DNA of 13,752 nt from Pseudomonadota bacterium (GTDB lineage: Bacteria > Pseudomonadota > Gammaproteobacteria > Xanthomonadales > Xanthomonadaceae): assembly GCA_023423675.1 (NCBI GenBank), contig JAFAFD010000023.1, forward strand, positions 1-13,752, read 5' to 3'. This document shows positions 1 through 9,277 of this stretch, in pieces. Position 1 is the first letter of the stretch. The number at the start of each line of letters is the position of its first letter. The notes under the pieces were generated by a model. It did no database searches. It saw only the letters and a program-made list of their open reading frames with translations, and had not been told where the DNA came from. The translations under genes were made by a program, and so were the position numbers.

Positions 1-448
1 GCACCGGGCGCGGCTGGAAGGCGGAGAAGGCCGTGCCCAGCAGGCCGACCAGCAGCACCGCGGCCACGCCGTAGGCGCCACGGCCGGCGACCTGGCCGCG
101 GCTGCGGCGCAGTACCGGCCAGGCCAGTGCGACCAGCAGGGCCAGCACGGCCGGCATCACCAGGCGCGAGACCAGCGGCCAGAACTCCCAGCCTGCATCC
201 ACCAATGCCCACACCAGCGTGGCCACGAAGGCCAGGCCGTACACCAGCGCACCGTTCGGCCGGCGCATCACCAGCAGTACGCCGGCCACGGCCGACACCG
301 CACCCATCAGCAGGAAATACCAACTGCCCCCCAGCATTACCAGGCGAACACCACCGACCAGCAGAGCCAGGCCGAACAGAGTCACCAGGACGCCGAGCAG
401 GACCACCAGCACACGGCACAGGGCCGGAACTTTCGTCGTCTCGTCCAC
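1..448 (-). CDS. gcd: Membrane-bound PQQ-dependent glucose dehydrogenase, N-terminal part (cut by window edge)
   Basis: The protein would oxidise glucose to gluconolactone in the periplasm and pass electrons to ubiquinone. Only the first 149 residues are visible; the reading frame stays open to base 1. They are almost wholly hydrophobic, with about five membrane segments (residues roughly 11-33, 41-60, 66-82, 90-111 and 124-143). They carry the GGSWYFLLMG and ALVDAGWEFWPLVSRL stretches typical of the five-helix quinone-binding domain of the glucose/quinate/shikimate dehydrogenase family. The catalytic PQQ propeller lies outside the window. The start is GTG at 448-446 (MDETTKVPAL). An in-frame TGA lies five codons upstream and no ATG is available in this frame, so GTG is the only sensible start. 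GAGG sits 10 nt before it. A quinate dehydrogenase of the same family cannot be fully excluded from the N-terminus alone. Confidence 0.85.
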   Translation of the reverse strand, partial: MDETTKVPALCRVLVVLLGVLVTLFGLALLVGGVRLVMLGGSWYFLLMGAVSAVAGVLLVMRRPNGALVYGLAFVATLVWALVDAGWEFWPLVSRLVMPAVLALLVALAWPVLRRSRGQVAGRGAYGVAAVLLVGLLGTAFSAFQPRPV

Positions 449-468
449 GTTGCATGAACCTCATTGCG

Positions 469-500
469 AAAAACCCGCGCGGAGGCGGGAAAGCCCCGCG
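469..500 (-). terminator. Attenuator-like hairpin pair with T-tract in the gcd leader
   Basis: Read on the minus strand, CCCGC (489-485) can pair with GCGGG (478-474). This gives a 5-bp stem with a 6-nt loop, followed at once by TTTTT (473-469), the form of an intrinsic terminator. The same CCCGC can instead pair with an upstream GCGGG (499-495), loop GCTTT, which would prevent the terminator hairpin. No minus-strand gene lies upstream before apt, so the site is either in the gcd leader, about 20 nt before its start, or ends a small RNA made from the intergenic region. The stems are short and GC-rich sequence makes such pairings by chance, so the regulatory reading is inference. Confidence 0.45.
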
Positions 501-613
501 CGCGCCAGGCGTGGCGGGGGCCGTCGGCATCCCGGGCGGCTGCGGGCCATGGCGGCGGGCAGGCGTCTGCCTGCTTATGACGCAGGCGGGGTGAATGACC
601 GGTTAGGGCGATT

Positions 614-631
614 ATCGCACGTGTGTGCGAT
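614..631. promoter_or_regulatory. Perfect 7-bp dyad, candidate operator
   Basis: ATCGCAC-GTGT-GTGCGAT is a perfect inverted repeat with 7-bp arms and a 4-nt spacer. It lies between the divergent gcd and apt genes and overlaps a minus-strand GATAAT box (616-611). The symmetry and position suit a transcription-factor site. A short RNA hairpin in the apt leader is the alternative, since TTT follows directly on the plus strand. The cognate regulator is unknown. Confidence 0.35.
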
Positions 632-745
632 TTTGGTGTGATGCTGCGGGGCCATGGGTGGAACGCAGCGGCGCGGTGGTGCCGGGAACGGGCAGGGCCG
701 GGGCGAACCGGTTACCCTATGCCGCCATACAAGCTGGTAGCTGCA

Positions 746-1285
746 ATGACCGACGCCACCGTGGCCGTCCCCGCCTGGGCCTCGCGCCTGCGCGATATCG
801 CCGATTTCCCGAAGCCCGGCATCCTGTTCAAGGACATCATGCCGCTGCTCGCCCACGGCGAAGACTTCCGCGGCGCGATCACGGCCATGGCCGACCGCTG
901 GCGCGGGCAGCAGCTGGACGCCATCGTCGGCATCGAATCGCGTGGTTTCATCCTGGGCGCCGCCATGGCGCTGGAACTGGGCGTGGGCTTCGTGCCGGTG
1001 CGCAAGCCGGGCAAGCTGCCGGGCAAGGTGCTGCGCGAGGAATACACCCTGGAATACCGCAGCGACTGCATCGAAGTGCATGCCGACGCGCTGCCGGCCG
1101 GCGCGCGCGTGGCCATCATCGATGACGTGCTGGCCACCGGCGGCACCCTGGGTGCCGCGCTCACGCTGGTGCGCCGCCTGGGTGTCGAAGTGGTGGGTGC
1201 CGGCGTGCTGGTCGAGCTGGACGGCCTGGGTGGCCGCGGCCGTTGGGAAGCGGATCTGCCGCTGCACACCGAACTGGTGTTCTGA
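746..1285 (+). CDS. apt: Adenine phosphoribosyltransferase
   Basis: This cytoplasmic purine-salvage enzyme makes AMP and pyrophosphate from adenine and PRPP. The 179-residue product has the family landmarks in order: [11 protein letters not shown] near residue 25, [27 protein letters not shown], and the PRPP-binding loop [13 protein letters not shown], with the paired acidic residues and the ATGGT turn. The length is close to the roughly 180 residues usual for bacterial Apt. The ATG at 746 ([11 protein letters not shown]) was chosen because it gives the family-like N-terminus. An in-frame ATG at 719 would add nine residues (MPPYKLVAA). Neither start has a strong ribosome-binding site; GGTAG before 746 is weak. 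The gene stands alone, divergent from gcd and convergent with dbpA, and ends in a strong hairpin. Confidence 0.95.
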   Translation: MTDATVAVPAWASRLRDIADFPKPGILFKDIMPLLAHGEDFRGAITAMADRWRGQQLDAIVGIESRGFILGAAMALELGVGFVPVRKPGKLPGKVLREEYTLEYRSDCIEVHADALPAGARVAIIDDVLATGGTLGAALTLVRRLGVEVVGAGVLVELDGLGGRGRWEADLPLHTELVF

Positions 1286-1291
1286 TTGCTT

Positions 1292-1310
1292 CGCCGGGCA
1301 TGGCCCGGCG
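1292..1310. terminator. Hairpin between convergent apt and dbpA
   Basis: CGCCGGGC-ATG-GCCCGGCG is a perfect 8-bp inverted repeat with a 3-nt loop. It lies in the 38-bp gap between the apt stop (1285) and the dbpA stop (1324). It can form on either strand's transcript but has no T-tract, so termination may be incomplete or it may simply protect the mRNA ends. Arm length and the CAT loop (minus strand) match the SMAG elements elsewhere in the window, but the GTAG is absent. It may therefore be a degenerate SMAG. Confidence 0.6.
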
Positions 1311-1323
1311 GAGACCTTGACCG

Positions 1324-2700
<1,377 letters not shown>

Positions 2701-2705
2701 GGCAC

Positions 2706-2711
2706 ATTGTA
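2706..2711 (-). promoter_or_regulatory. Putative -10 box of dbpA, leaderless type
   Basis: On the minus strand TACAAT (2711-2706) matches the sigma-70 -10 consensus at five of six positions and lies 5 nt before the dbpA ATG. Transcription would then begin at or next to the A of the start codon. No good -35 hexamer is seen 16-18 nt upstream. The uup start has the same arrangement on the other strand. Confidence 0.45.
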
Positions 2712-2747
2712 CCTGCGTGCGGGGCCGGAGCCTGCTGCGGGCCCTTC

Positions 2748-2770
2748 ATCCACGCATGGCGTGGATCTAC
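2748..2770 (-). repeat. SMAG (GTAG-type REP-like) palindromic element
   Basis: On the minus strand the element reads GTAG, then ATCCACGC, CAT loop, GCGTGGAT: a perfect 8-bp hairpin headed by GTAG. This is the form of the SMAG repeats of Stenotrophomonas. It sits between the divergent dbpA and uup starts, upstream of both -10 boxes. Its 23 bases are identical to the element at 4701-4723, which lies on the opposite strand, so uup is flanked by an inverted pair. Confidence 0.8.
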
Positions 2771-2799
2771 CGGCGCCGCCCGGCGGGCCTGCCAACCCG

Positions 2800-2805
2800 T
2801 ACAAT
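2800..2805 (+). promoter_or_regulatory. Putative -10 box of uup, leaderless type
   Basis: TACAAT lies 6 nt before the uup ATG, so the expected transcription start falls on or beside the first base of the start codon. GTGGG just before the ATG is too close to serve as a normal ribosome-binding site. No convincing -35 is visible; the -35 region is GC-rich and lies just downstream of the SMAG element. Confidence 0.45.
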
Positions 2806-2811
2806 AGTGGG

Positions 2812-4695
<1,884 letters not shown>

Positions 4696-4700
4696 TCGTT

Positions 4701-4723
4701 GTAGATCCACGCCATGCGTGGAT
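4701..4723 (+). repeat. SMAG (GTAG-type REP-like) palindromic element
   Basis: GTAG is followed by ATCCACGC, a CAT loop and GCGTGGAT, a perfect 8-bp hairpin starting 5 nt after the uup stop. It is identical in sequence and opposite in orientation to the element at 2748-2770. In the uup transcript it would form a 3' hairpin and may act as a terminator or mRNA stabiliser, although no T-tract follows. Confidence 0.8.
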
Positions 4724-4736
4724 GGTTGATCCATCC

Positions 4737-4782
4737 GTGCGGACCAACGGTCCGCACCCACCACCAACGGTCCGCACCCACC
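4737..4782. repeat. Inverted repeat with 20-bp tandem duplication
   Basis: GTGCGGACC (4737-4745) and GGTCCGCAC (4749-4757) form a perfect 9-bp inverted repeat with an AAC loop. A 20-bp unit beginning ACCAACGGTCCGCAC then occurs twice in exact tandem, at 4743-4762 and 4763-4782, so the right arm is present twice and the left arm can pair with either copy. It lies between the convergent uup and cytochrome genes and probably ends both transcripts. Arm length and loop size resemble the SMAG palindromes but no GTAG is attached. Confidence 0.75.
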
Positions 4783-4794
4783 GGAATGCCGGGG

Positions 4795-5256
4795 TCACTT
4801 CACCCCGTGCAGATCCCGCAGCTGGCTCGGCCGGCTGCCGAAGTACGCGGCCAGGTCGGCGATGTCCTGGTCGCTCAGGTCCTTTGCCTGCGGGGTCATC
4901 AACGCGTGCTGGCGGTCGCCGGCACGGTAGGCCTGCAGGGCATGGGCCAGGTAATCGCCGTACTGCCCACCCAGCTTGGGGTAGGTCGGGTCGATCGGCG
5001 CATTGCCGTCGGCACCGTGGCAATCAATGCAGCTCTGGTTGGTCGCTTTTCCCTTCACCTTGGCCCGGGCTTCACCGGCGGCCTCGCGGCCCGGCGGCAG
5101 GCCGGCCGAGGAGGACGAACCGTGTTCGCCACTGGCGTGGCCGGGGTCGCCGGCCGACTTCTCACTGCTTTCCACCTGCGACTGCGAGCAGGCCGCCAGC
5201 AGCAGGGCAACGGACAGGGCGATGGCGTGACGCATCGTGTGCGCGGCTTTCGACAT
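4795..5256 (-). CDS. Lipoprotein mono-haem c-type cytochrome
   Basis: This is a predicted periplasm-facing, lipid-anchored electron carrier of 153 residues. The N-terminus has a hydrophobic stretch (about 10-22) ending in the lipobox LAAC (Cys23, followed by Ser, which suggests outer-membrane sorting). Next comes a polar Ser/Gly/Glu-rich linker of about 50 residues. The cytochrome domain has one haem site, CIDCH (76-80), the YPKLGGQYGDYL segment (92-103), a probable Met120 axial ligand (HALM) and the C-terminal helix LSDQDIADLAAYF. These are features of the c4/c553-like class I fold. The start at 5256 has AAGG 7 nt upstream; an alternative Met8 lacks such a site. It lies 9 nt after its paralogue in the same operon. 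The redox partner is unknown. Confidence 0.85.
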   Translation of the reverse strand: MSKAAHTMRHAIALSVALLLAACSQSQVESSEKSAGDPGHASGEHGSSSSAGLPPGREAAGEARAKVKGKATNQSCIDCHGADGNAPIDPTYPKLGGQYGDYLAHALQAYRAGDRQHALMTPQAKDLSDQDIADLAAYFGSRPSQLRDLHGVK

Positions 5257-5265
5257 GGGCGGGCC

Positions 5266-5655
5266 TTACTTGACGGTGGACAGGTAAACAGCGAGATCGG
5301 CGATCTCCTGTTCGCTGAAACTCATCGACTGCGCCTGCATCGTCGGATGCCGGCGCTTGCCCTGGCGGTATTCGGTCAGGGCCTGGGTCAGGTACTGCTG
5401 GGTCTGGCCACCGATCTTCGGTACCCGGTAGCTGGGGTACGCGTTCTTGTAACCGGTGATGCCGTGGCAGCCCTGGCAGGTATAGGCAAGCACCCGGCCA
5501 TTGTCGAAGTTGCCGGCCGGAGCGGCGGCAGCGGGCGGGGTGGCCAAGGCAGGAGCCGGGGCGGGTGCGGCAGGAGCAGGAGCGGGCTGTGCGGCGGCCC
5601 CGAGGGGCAGGAGGACGGCCAGAGCGAGACAAGCGGCGAGCGGCTGCGGGCGCAT
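5266..5655 (-). CDS. Exported mono-haem c-type cytochrome (c4/c553-like)
   Basis: This is a predicted soluble periplasmic electron carrier of 129 residues. A signal peptide (about 1-22, ending GAAA) is followed by an Ala/Pro-rich linker (about 23-48) and one cytochrome domain. The domain has the haem site CQGCH (60-64), the VPKIGGQTQQYL segment (78-89), a probable Met106 axial ligand (HPTM) and the closing helix FSEQEIADLAVYL. Its domain is clearly related to that of the downstream lipoprotein cytochrome, so the two genes look like a tandem duplication, or like the two halves of a di-haem cytochrome c4 kept as separate proteins. It is first in the operon, divergent from the efflux genes. The ATG at 5655 has only a weak GGAT upstream. 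Specific function is not known. Confidence 0.85.
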   Translation of the reverse strand: MRPQPLAACLALAVLLPLGAAAQPAPAPAAPAPAPALATPPAAAAPAGNFDNGRVLAYTCQGCHGITGYKNAYPSYRVPKIGGQTQQYLTQALTEYRQGKRRHPTMQAQSMSFSEQEIADLAVYLSTVK

Positions 5656-5682
5656 GATGTCGTTATCCGGGGATTCGGGTCT

Positions 5683-5712
5683 GGTCGTTCCGGCGTGGGG
5701 TACGGAACGACC
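5683..5712. promoter_or_regulatory. Perfect 10-bp inverted repeat in the divergent control region
   Basis: GGTCGTTCCG (5683-5692) and CGGAACGACC (5703-5712) are perfect complements separated by 10 nt. The repeat lies just downstream of the predicted -10 of the cytochrome operon. It could be a hairpin in its 5' leader or a dimeric regulator site with half-sites two helical turns apart. No T-tract follows on either strand, so it is not a simple terminator. Confidence 0.55.
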
Positions 5713-5714
5713 CG

Positions 5715-5743
5715 AGTATAGCCTCAGGTTTCATCTAGCTGAA
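5715..5743 (-). promoter_or_regulatory. Candidate sigma-70 promoter of the cytochrome operon
   Basis: On the minus strand a -10 box TATACT (5720-5715), five of six to consensus, follows a weak -35-like TTCAGC (5743-5738) with a 17-nt spacer. Transcription would start near 5708, about 50 nt before the first cytochrome ATG. The -35 is inside a near-palindrome (5729-5744). Confidence 0.5.
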
Positions 5744-5744
5744 A
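5729..5744. promoter_or_regulatory. 16-bp near-palindrome overlapping the cytochrome -35, candidate operator
   Basis: TTTCATCTAGCTGAAA is symmetric at seven of eight base pairs around the central TA. It is AT-rich against a very GC-rich background, covers the -35 of the cytochrome promoter and faces the efflux operon on the other side. This suits a TetR-, MarR- or LysR-type site, but no regulator gene is in the window. Confidence 0.4.
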
Positions 5745-5849
5745 TGGGGGCGGGCCGACCAGCGGCGTGAAGGCACCATGACCTTTGGGATATGGTGTTG
5801 CCGTGAAGTGGTGCATTACTTTGCTACCACACCTGCCCACGCATCCTCC

Positions 5850-5854
5850 AGGGA
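5850..5854 (+). promoter_or_regulatory. Ribosome-binding site deciding the adaptor start
   Basis: AGGGA lies 7 nt before the ATG at 5862. This supports that start over the in-frame ATG at 5778, which would put 28 non-signal residues in front of the lipoprotein signal peptide. No confident promoter for the efflux operon was found in 5745-5850; a TTGCCG at 5798-5803 lacks a good -10 partner. Confidence 0.6.
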
Positions 5855-5861
5855 TCTGACG

Positions 5862-7022
5862 ATGTCGCACCCAACCTTCCTGCCCGGCCGCCGCACTGGA
5901 CTCTGTGCCGCTGCCCTGCTGATTTCCACCTCCCTGCTGCTGGGCGGCTGCGCTGCCGGCCCCAGCGCCGACGCCAAGGCGGCTGAAACCAAGGACGAGA
6001 AGAAGGTCGACGCCGTGCCGGTGGAAGTGGCCGTGGCCAGCCCCCGCGCGGTGGCCGCCAGCTACACCGGCACCGCTGCACTGGAACCGCGCGCCGAATC
6101 GCAGGTGGTGGCCAAGACCTCCGGCGTGGCCTTGGCCGTGCTGGTCGAGGAGGGCCAGCGGGTCACCGCCGGCCAGCCGCTGGTGCGCCTGGACCCGGAC
6201 CGCGCGCGTCTGGCCGTGGCACAGAGCGAGGCGCAGATGCGCAAACTGGAAAACAACTACCAGCGCGCACAGAAGCTGGTCGGCCAGCAGATGGTCAGTG
6301 CCTCCGACGTCGACCAGCTGCGCTACGACCTGGAAAACATGCGCGCGCAGTACCGCCTGGCCACGCTGGAACTGTCCTACACCACGGTGGTGGCGCCGAT
6401 TTCCGGGGTGATCGCCTCGCGGTCGATCAAGACCGGCAACTTCGTGCAGATCAACACGCCGATCTTCCGCATCGTCGACAACTCGCAGCTGGAGGCCACC
6501 CTCAACGTGCCCGAGCGCGAACTGGCCACCCTGCGCGCCGGCCAGCCGGTCGTGCTGTCGGCCGACGCACTGCCGGGCAAGAGCTTCACCGGCACGGTGG
6601 ACCGCATCGCCCCGGTGGTCGATTCGGGCAGCGGCACCTTCCGCGTGGTCAGCGCCTTCAACGGCACCGAGCACGCACTGCAGCCGGGCATGTTCGGACG
6701 CATCCGCATCGACTACGACCAGCGTGCCGACGCCCTGGTGGTGCCGCGCCTGGCCCTGCTGGACGACGGCGAGCCGGCCGTGTTCCGCGTGCGCGAAGGC
6801 AAGGTGGCCCGCGTACCGGTCAAGCTGGGCTATGCCGAAGGCCCGTGGGTGGAGATCCGCGAAGGCCTGTCCGCGGGTGACCAGATCGTCACCGCCGGCA
6901 AGGTCGCCCTGCGTGACGGCACCGCCGTGCAGGTCATCGCCGATCCCAAGGCGGCCAAGGCCAAGCCGGCCACCGTGGCCGCCAAGGCGACGCCCGCAGA
7001 CAAGGCCGGGAGCCAGCAATGA
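5862..7022 (+). CDS. smeI: RND efflux periplasmic adaptor lipoprotein (membrane fusion protein), probably SmeI
   Basis: This adaptor links inner-membrane RND pumps to an outer-membrane channel. The 386 residues begin with a signal peptide ending in the lipobox LGGC (Cys30). Then come the first half of the lipoyl domain (about 84-113, TSGVALAVLVEEGQRVTAGQ), an alpha-hairpin (about 114-172), the second lipoyl half (APISGVIASRSIKTGNFVQ, 178-196), a beta-barrel (about 205-285) and the membrane-proximal domain (286-360). The tail is Ala/Lys-rich. The stop overlaps the next gene's ATG (ATGA at 7019-7022), implying translational coupling. The adaptor-RND-RND order is that of SmeIJK in S. maltophilia, and the gene symbol rests on that order and on the inferred genus, not on a sequence search. 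The family assignment itself is firm. Confidence 0.85.
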   Translation: MSHPTFLPGRRTGLCAAALLISTSLLLGGCAAGPSADAKAAETKDEKKVDAVPVEVAVASPRAVAASYTGTAALEPRAESQVVAKTSGVALAVLVEEGQRVTAGQPLVRLDPDRARLAVAQSEAQMRKLENNYQRAQKLVGQQMVSASDVDQLRYDLENMRAQYRLATLELSYTTVVAPISGVIASRSIKTGNFVQINTPIFRIVDNSQLEATLNVPERELATLRAGQPVVLSADALPGKSFTGTVDRIAPVVDSGSGTFRVVSAFNGTEHALQPGMFGRIRIDYDQRADALVVPRLALLDDGEPAVFRVREGKVARVPVKLGYAEGPWVEIREGLSAGDQIVTAGKVALRDGTAVQVIADPKAAKAKPATVAAKATPADKAGSQQ

Positions 7023-9274
7023 GCGGCCCGGGACACGACCACGGTGCCTCGCCGGCCGGCGACGGCGCCGCTGCCGGCATGCGCGGTGGGCTGGTGGAAT
7101 TCGCCACCCGCCGCCGCGTCACCATCGCCATGTGCACGGTCACGCTGCTGCTGTTCGGCCTGATCGCGCTGAACAACCTCAAGGTCAACCTGCTGCCCGA
7201 CCTGAGCTATCCCACGCTGACCGTGCGCACCGAATACACCGGTGCGGCACCGACCGAAATCGAAAGCCTGATCACCCAGCCGGTGGAAGAAGCCGTGGGC
7301 GTAGTCAAGAACCTGCGCAAGCTGAAGTCGGTCTCGCGCACCGGGCAGAGCGATGTCGTGCTCGAGTTCGCCTGGGGTACCAACATGGACCAGGCCAGCC
7401 TGGAGGTGCGCGACAAGATGGAAGCGCTGAACCTGCCGCTGGAGGCCAAGGCCCCGGTGCTGCTGCGCTTCAATCCGTCCACCGAGCCGATCATGCGCCT
7501 GGTGCTGTCGACCAAGGCCACCCCGACCAGCGATGAAGACGCGATCCGCGAACTGACCGGCCTGCGCCGCTATGCCGACGAAGACCTGAAGAAGAAGCTG
7601 GAACCGGTGACCGGCGTGGCCGCGGTGAAGGTGGGCGGTGGCCTGGAAGATGAGATCCAGGTGGACATCGACCAGCAGAAGCTGGCCCAGCTCAACCTGC
7701 CCATCGACACCGTCATCAAGCGGTTGAAGGAAGAGAACATCAACATCTCCGGCGGCCGCCTGGAGGAGGGCTCGCAGCGCTTTCTGGTGCGTACCGTCAA
7801 CCAGTTCGCCGATCTGGAAGAGATCCGCAACCTGCTGGTCACTACCCAGTCGTCCAACGGCAGCGCGGCCGATTCGGCCCTGCAGCAGATGTTCAACATC
7901 GCCGCATCCACCGGCTCGGCTGCGGCAGTCGCTGCGGCGTCGGCGGCGCAGAGTGCCTCGTCCGGTGGTGGTTCCAGCGTGGTCGCCAACGGCGTGCCGG
8001 TACGCCTGAAGGACGTGGCCAGCGTGCGCCAGGGCTACAAGGAGCGCGAAGCCATCATCCGCCTGGGCGGCAAGGAATCGGTCGAGCTGGCGATCTACAA
8101 GGAAGGCGACGCCAATACCGTGGCCACCGCCGAGGCGCTGCGCAAGCGCCTGGAGCAGATCAAGGCCACCTTCCCCGGCGATGCCGAACTGACCACCATC
8201 GAGGACCAGTCGCGCTTCATCGAGCACGCCATCAGTGACGTCAAGAAGGATGCGGTGATCGGTGGCCTGCTGGCCATCCTGATCATCTTCCTGTTCCTGC
8301 GCGATGGCTGGTCCACCTTCGTGATCAGCCTGTCGCTGCCGGTCTCGATCATCGCCACGTTCTTCTTCATGGGCCAGCTCGGCCTGAGCTTGAACGTGAT
8401 GTCGCTGGGCGGCCTGGCGCTGGCCACCGGCCTGGTGGTGGATGACTCGATCGTGGTGCTGGAGAGCATCGCCAAGGCGCGCGAACGCGGCCTGGGCATC
8501 CTGCAGGCGGCCATCGTCGGCACCCGCGAAGTGAGCATGGCCGTGGTCGCCTCCACCCTGACCACCATCGCGGTATTCCTGCCGCTGGTGTTCGTCGATG
8601 GCATCGCCGGCCAGCTGTTCCGCGACCAGGCGCTGACCGTGGCCATCGCCATCGCGATCTCGCTGCTGGTGTCGATGACCCTGATCCCGATGCTGAGCTC
8701 GCTGAAGGGCCGGCCGCCGCTGGCCTTCCCGGAAGAAGCCGCCGCCGAGGCGTGGCGTCCGCAAAGCCGCTGGCAGAAGCCGGTCGCGCTGGGCCGTCGT
8801 GGCTTCGTGGCTGGCGTGCGCTGGAGCTTCTTCGCCCTGGCCTGGCTGGTGGTGCGCGTGTGGCGCGGCGTGGTCGCCGTGATCGGGCCGGTCATGCGCA
8901 AGGCCAGCGACATCGCGATGAAGCCATATGCCGGTGCCGAACGCGGCTACCTGCGCCTGCTGCCCAGTGCGCTGGCGCATCCGGGCAAGGTGCTGTCGAT
9001 GGCCGCGCTGGCCTTCGTCGGCACCATGGCGCTGGTGCCGATGCTCGGTGCCGACCTGATCCCGCAGCTGGCCCAGGACCGTTTCGAAATGACGGTGAAG
9101 CTGCCGGCCGGGACCCCGCTGAAGCAGACCGACGCACTGGTGCGCGAGCTGCAGCTGGCCCACGGCAATGGCGAAGGCGTGGCCTCGCTGTACGGCGTCA
9201 GCGGCAGCGGCACGCGGCTGGATGCCAGCCCGACCGAAAGCGGCGAGAACATCGGCAAGCTGACCGTGGTGATG

Positions 9275-9277
9275 TAA
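9275..9277 (+). other. Premature in-frame stop codon in RND permease 1
   Basis: The reading GENIGKLTVVM is followed by TAA and then, in the same frame, GGGNPRTEAEITERLR, which is continuous RND porter-domain sequence. No frameshift is needed: 9332 is 2313 bases (771 codons) after 7019. One substitution from TAC, AAA, GAA or CAA would explain the TAA. The window cannot distinguish a real nonsense mutation from a base-call error. Confidence 0.8.

Larger units (their letters stand above)
449..745. other. Intergenic region between divergent gcd and apt, no convincing gene
   Basis: This 297-bp spacer holds no ORF with convincing protein character. On the minus strand a 29-codon Arg-rich ORF (550-461, MARSRPGC...) runs through the gcd leader hairpin and stops 12 nt before the gcd GTG. 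It lacks a ribosome-binding site and is probably chance, though a leader peptide is possible. A perfect 6-bp hairpin, GCAGGC-GTCT-GCCTGC, lies at 559-574. A perfect 7-bp dyad lies at 614-631. A GATAAT box on the minus strand (616-611) could be a -10 for gcd or a small RNA, but no good -35 accompanies it. No clear promoter for apt could be assigned; a TACAAG at 728-733 is the nearest -10-like match. Confidence 0.5.

Noticed and set aside
127..641. Plus-strand ORFs in the first 640 bases
   Set aside because: Pro/Arg/Thr-rich shadows of the minus-strand gcd gene and its leader.
5745..5850. A sigma-E-type promoter for the efflux operon, sought because SmeIJK has been linked to envelope stress
   Set aside because: No pair matching the GAACTT and TCTGA-like elements at correct spacing was found. 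The closest, TGACCTT near 5779, lacks a partner.
5778..5861. Longer start for the adaptor protein at 5778
   Set aside because: It would put 28 residues before the lipoprotein signal peptide. The ATG at 5862 has AGGGA at good spacing.
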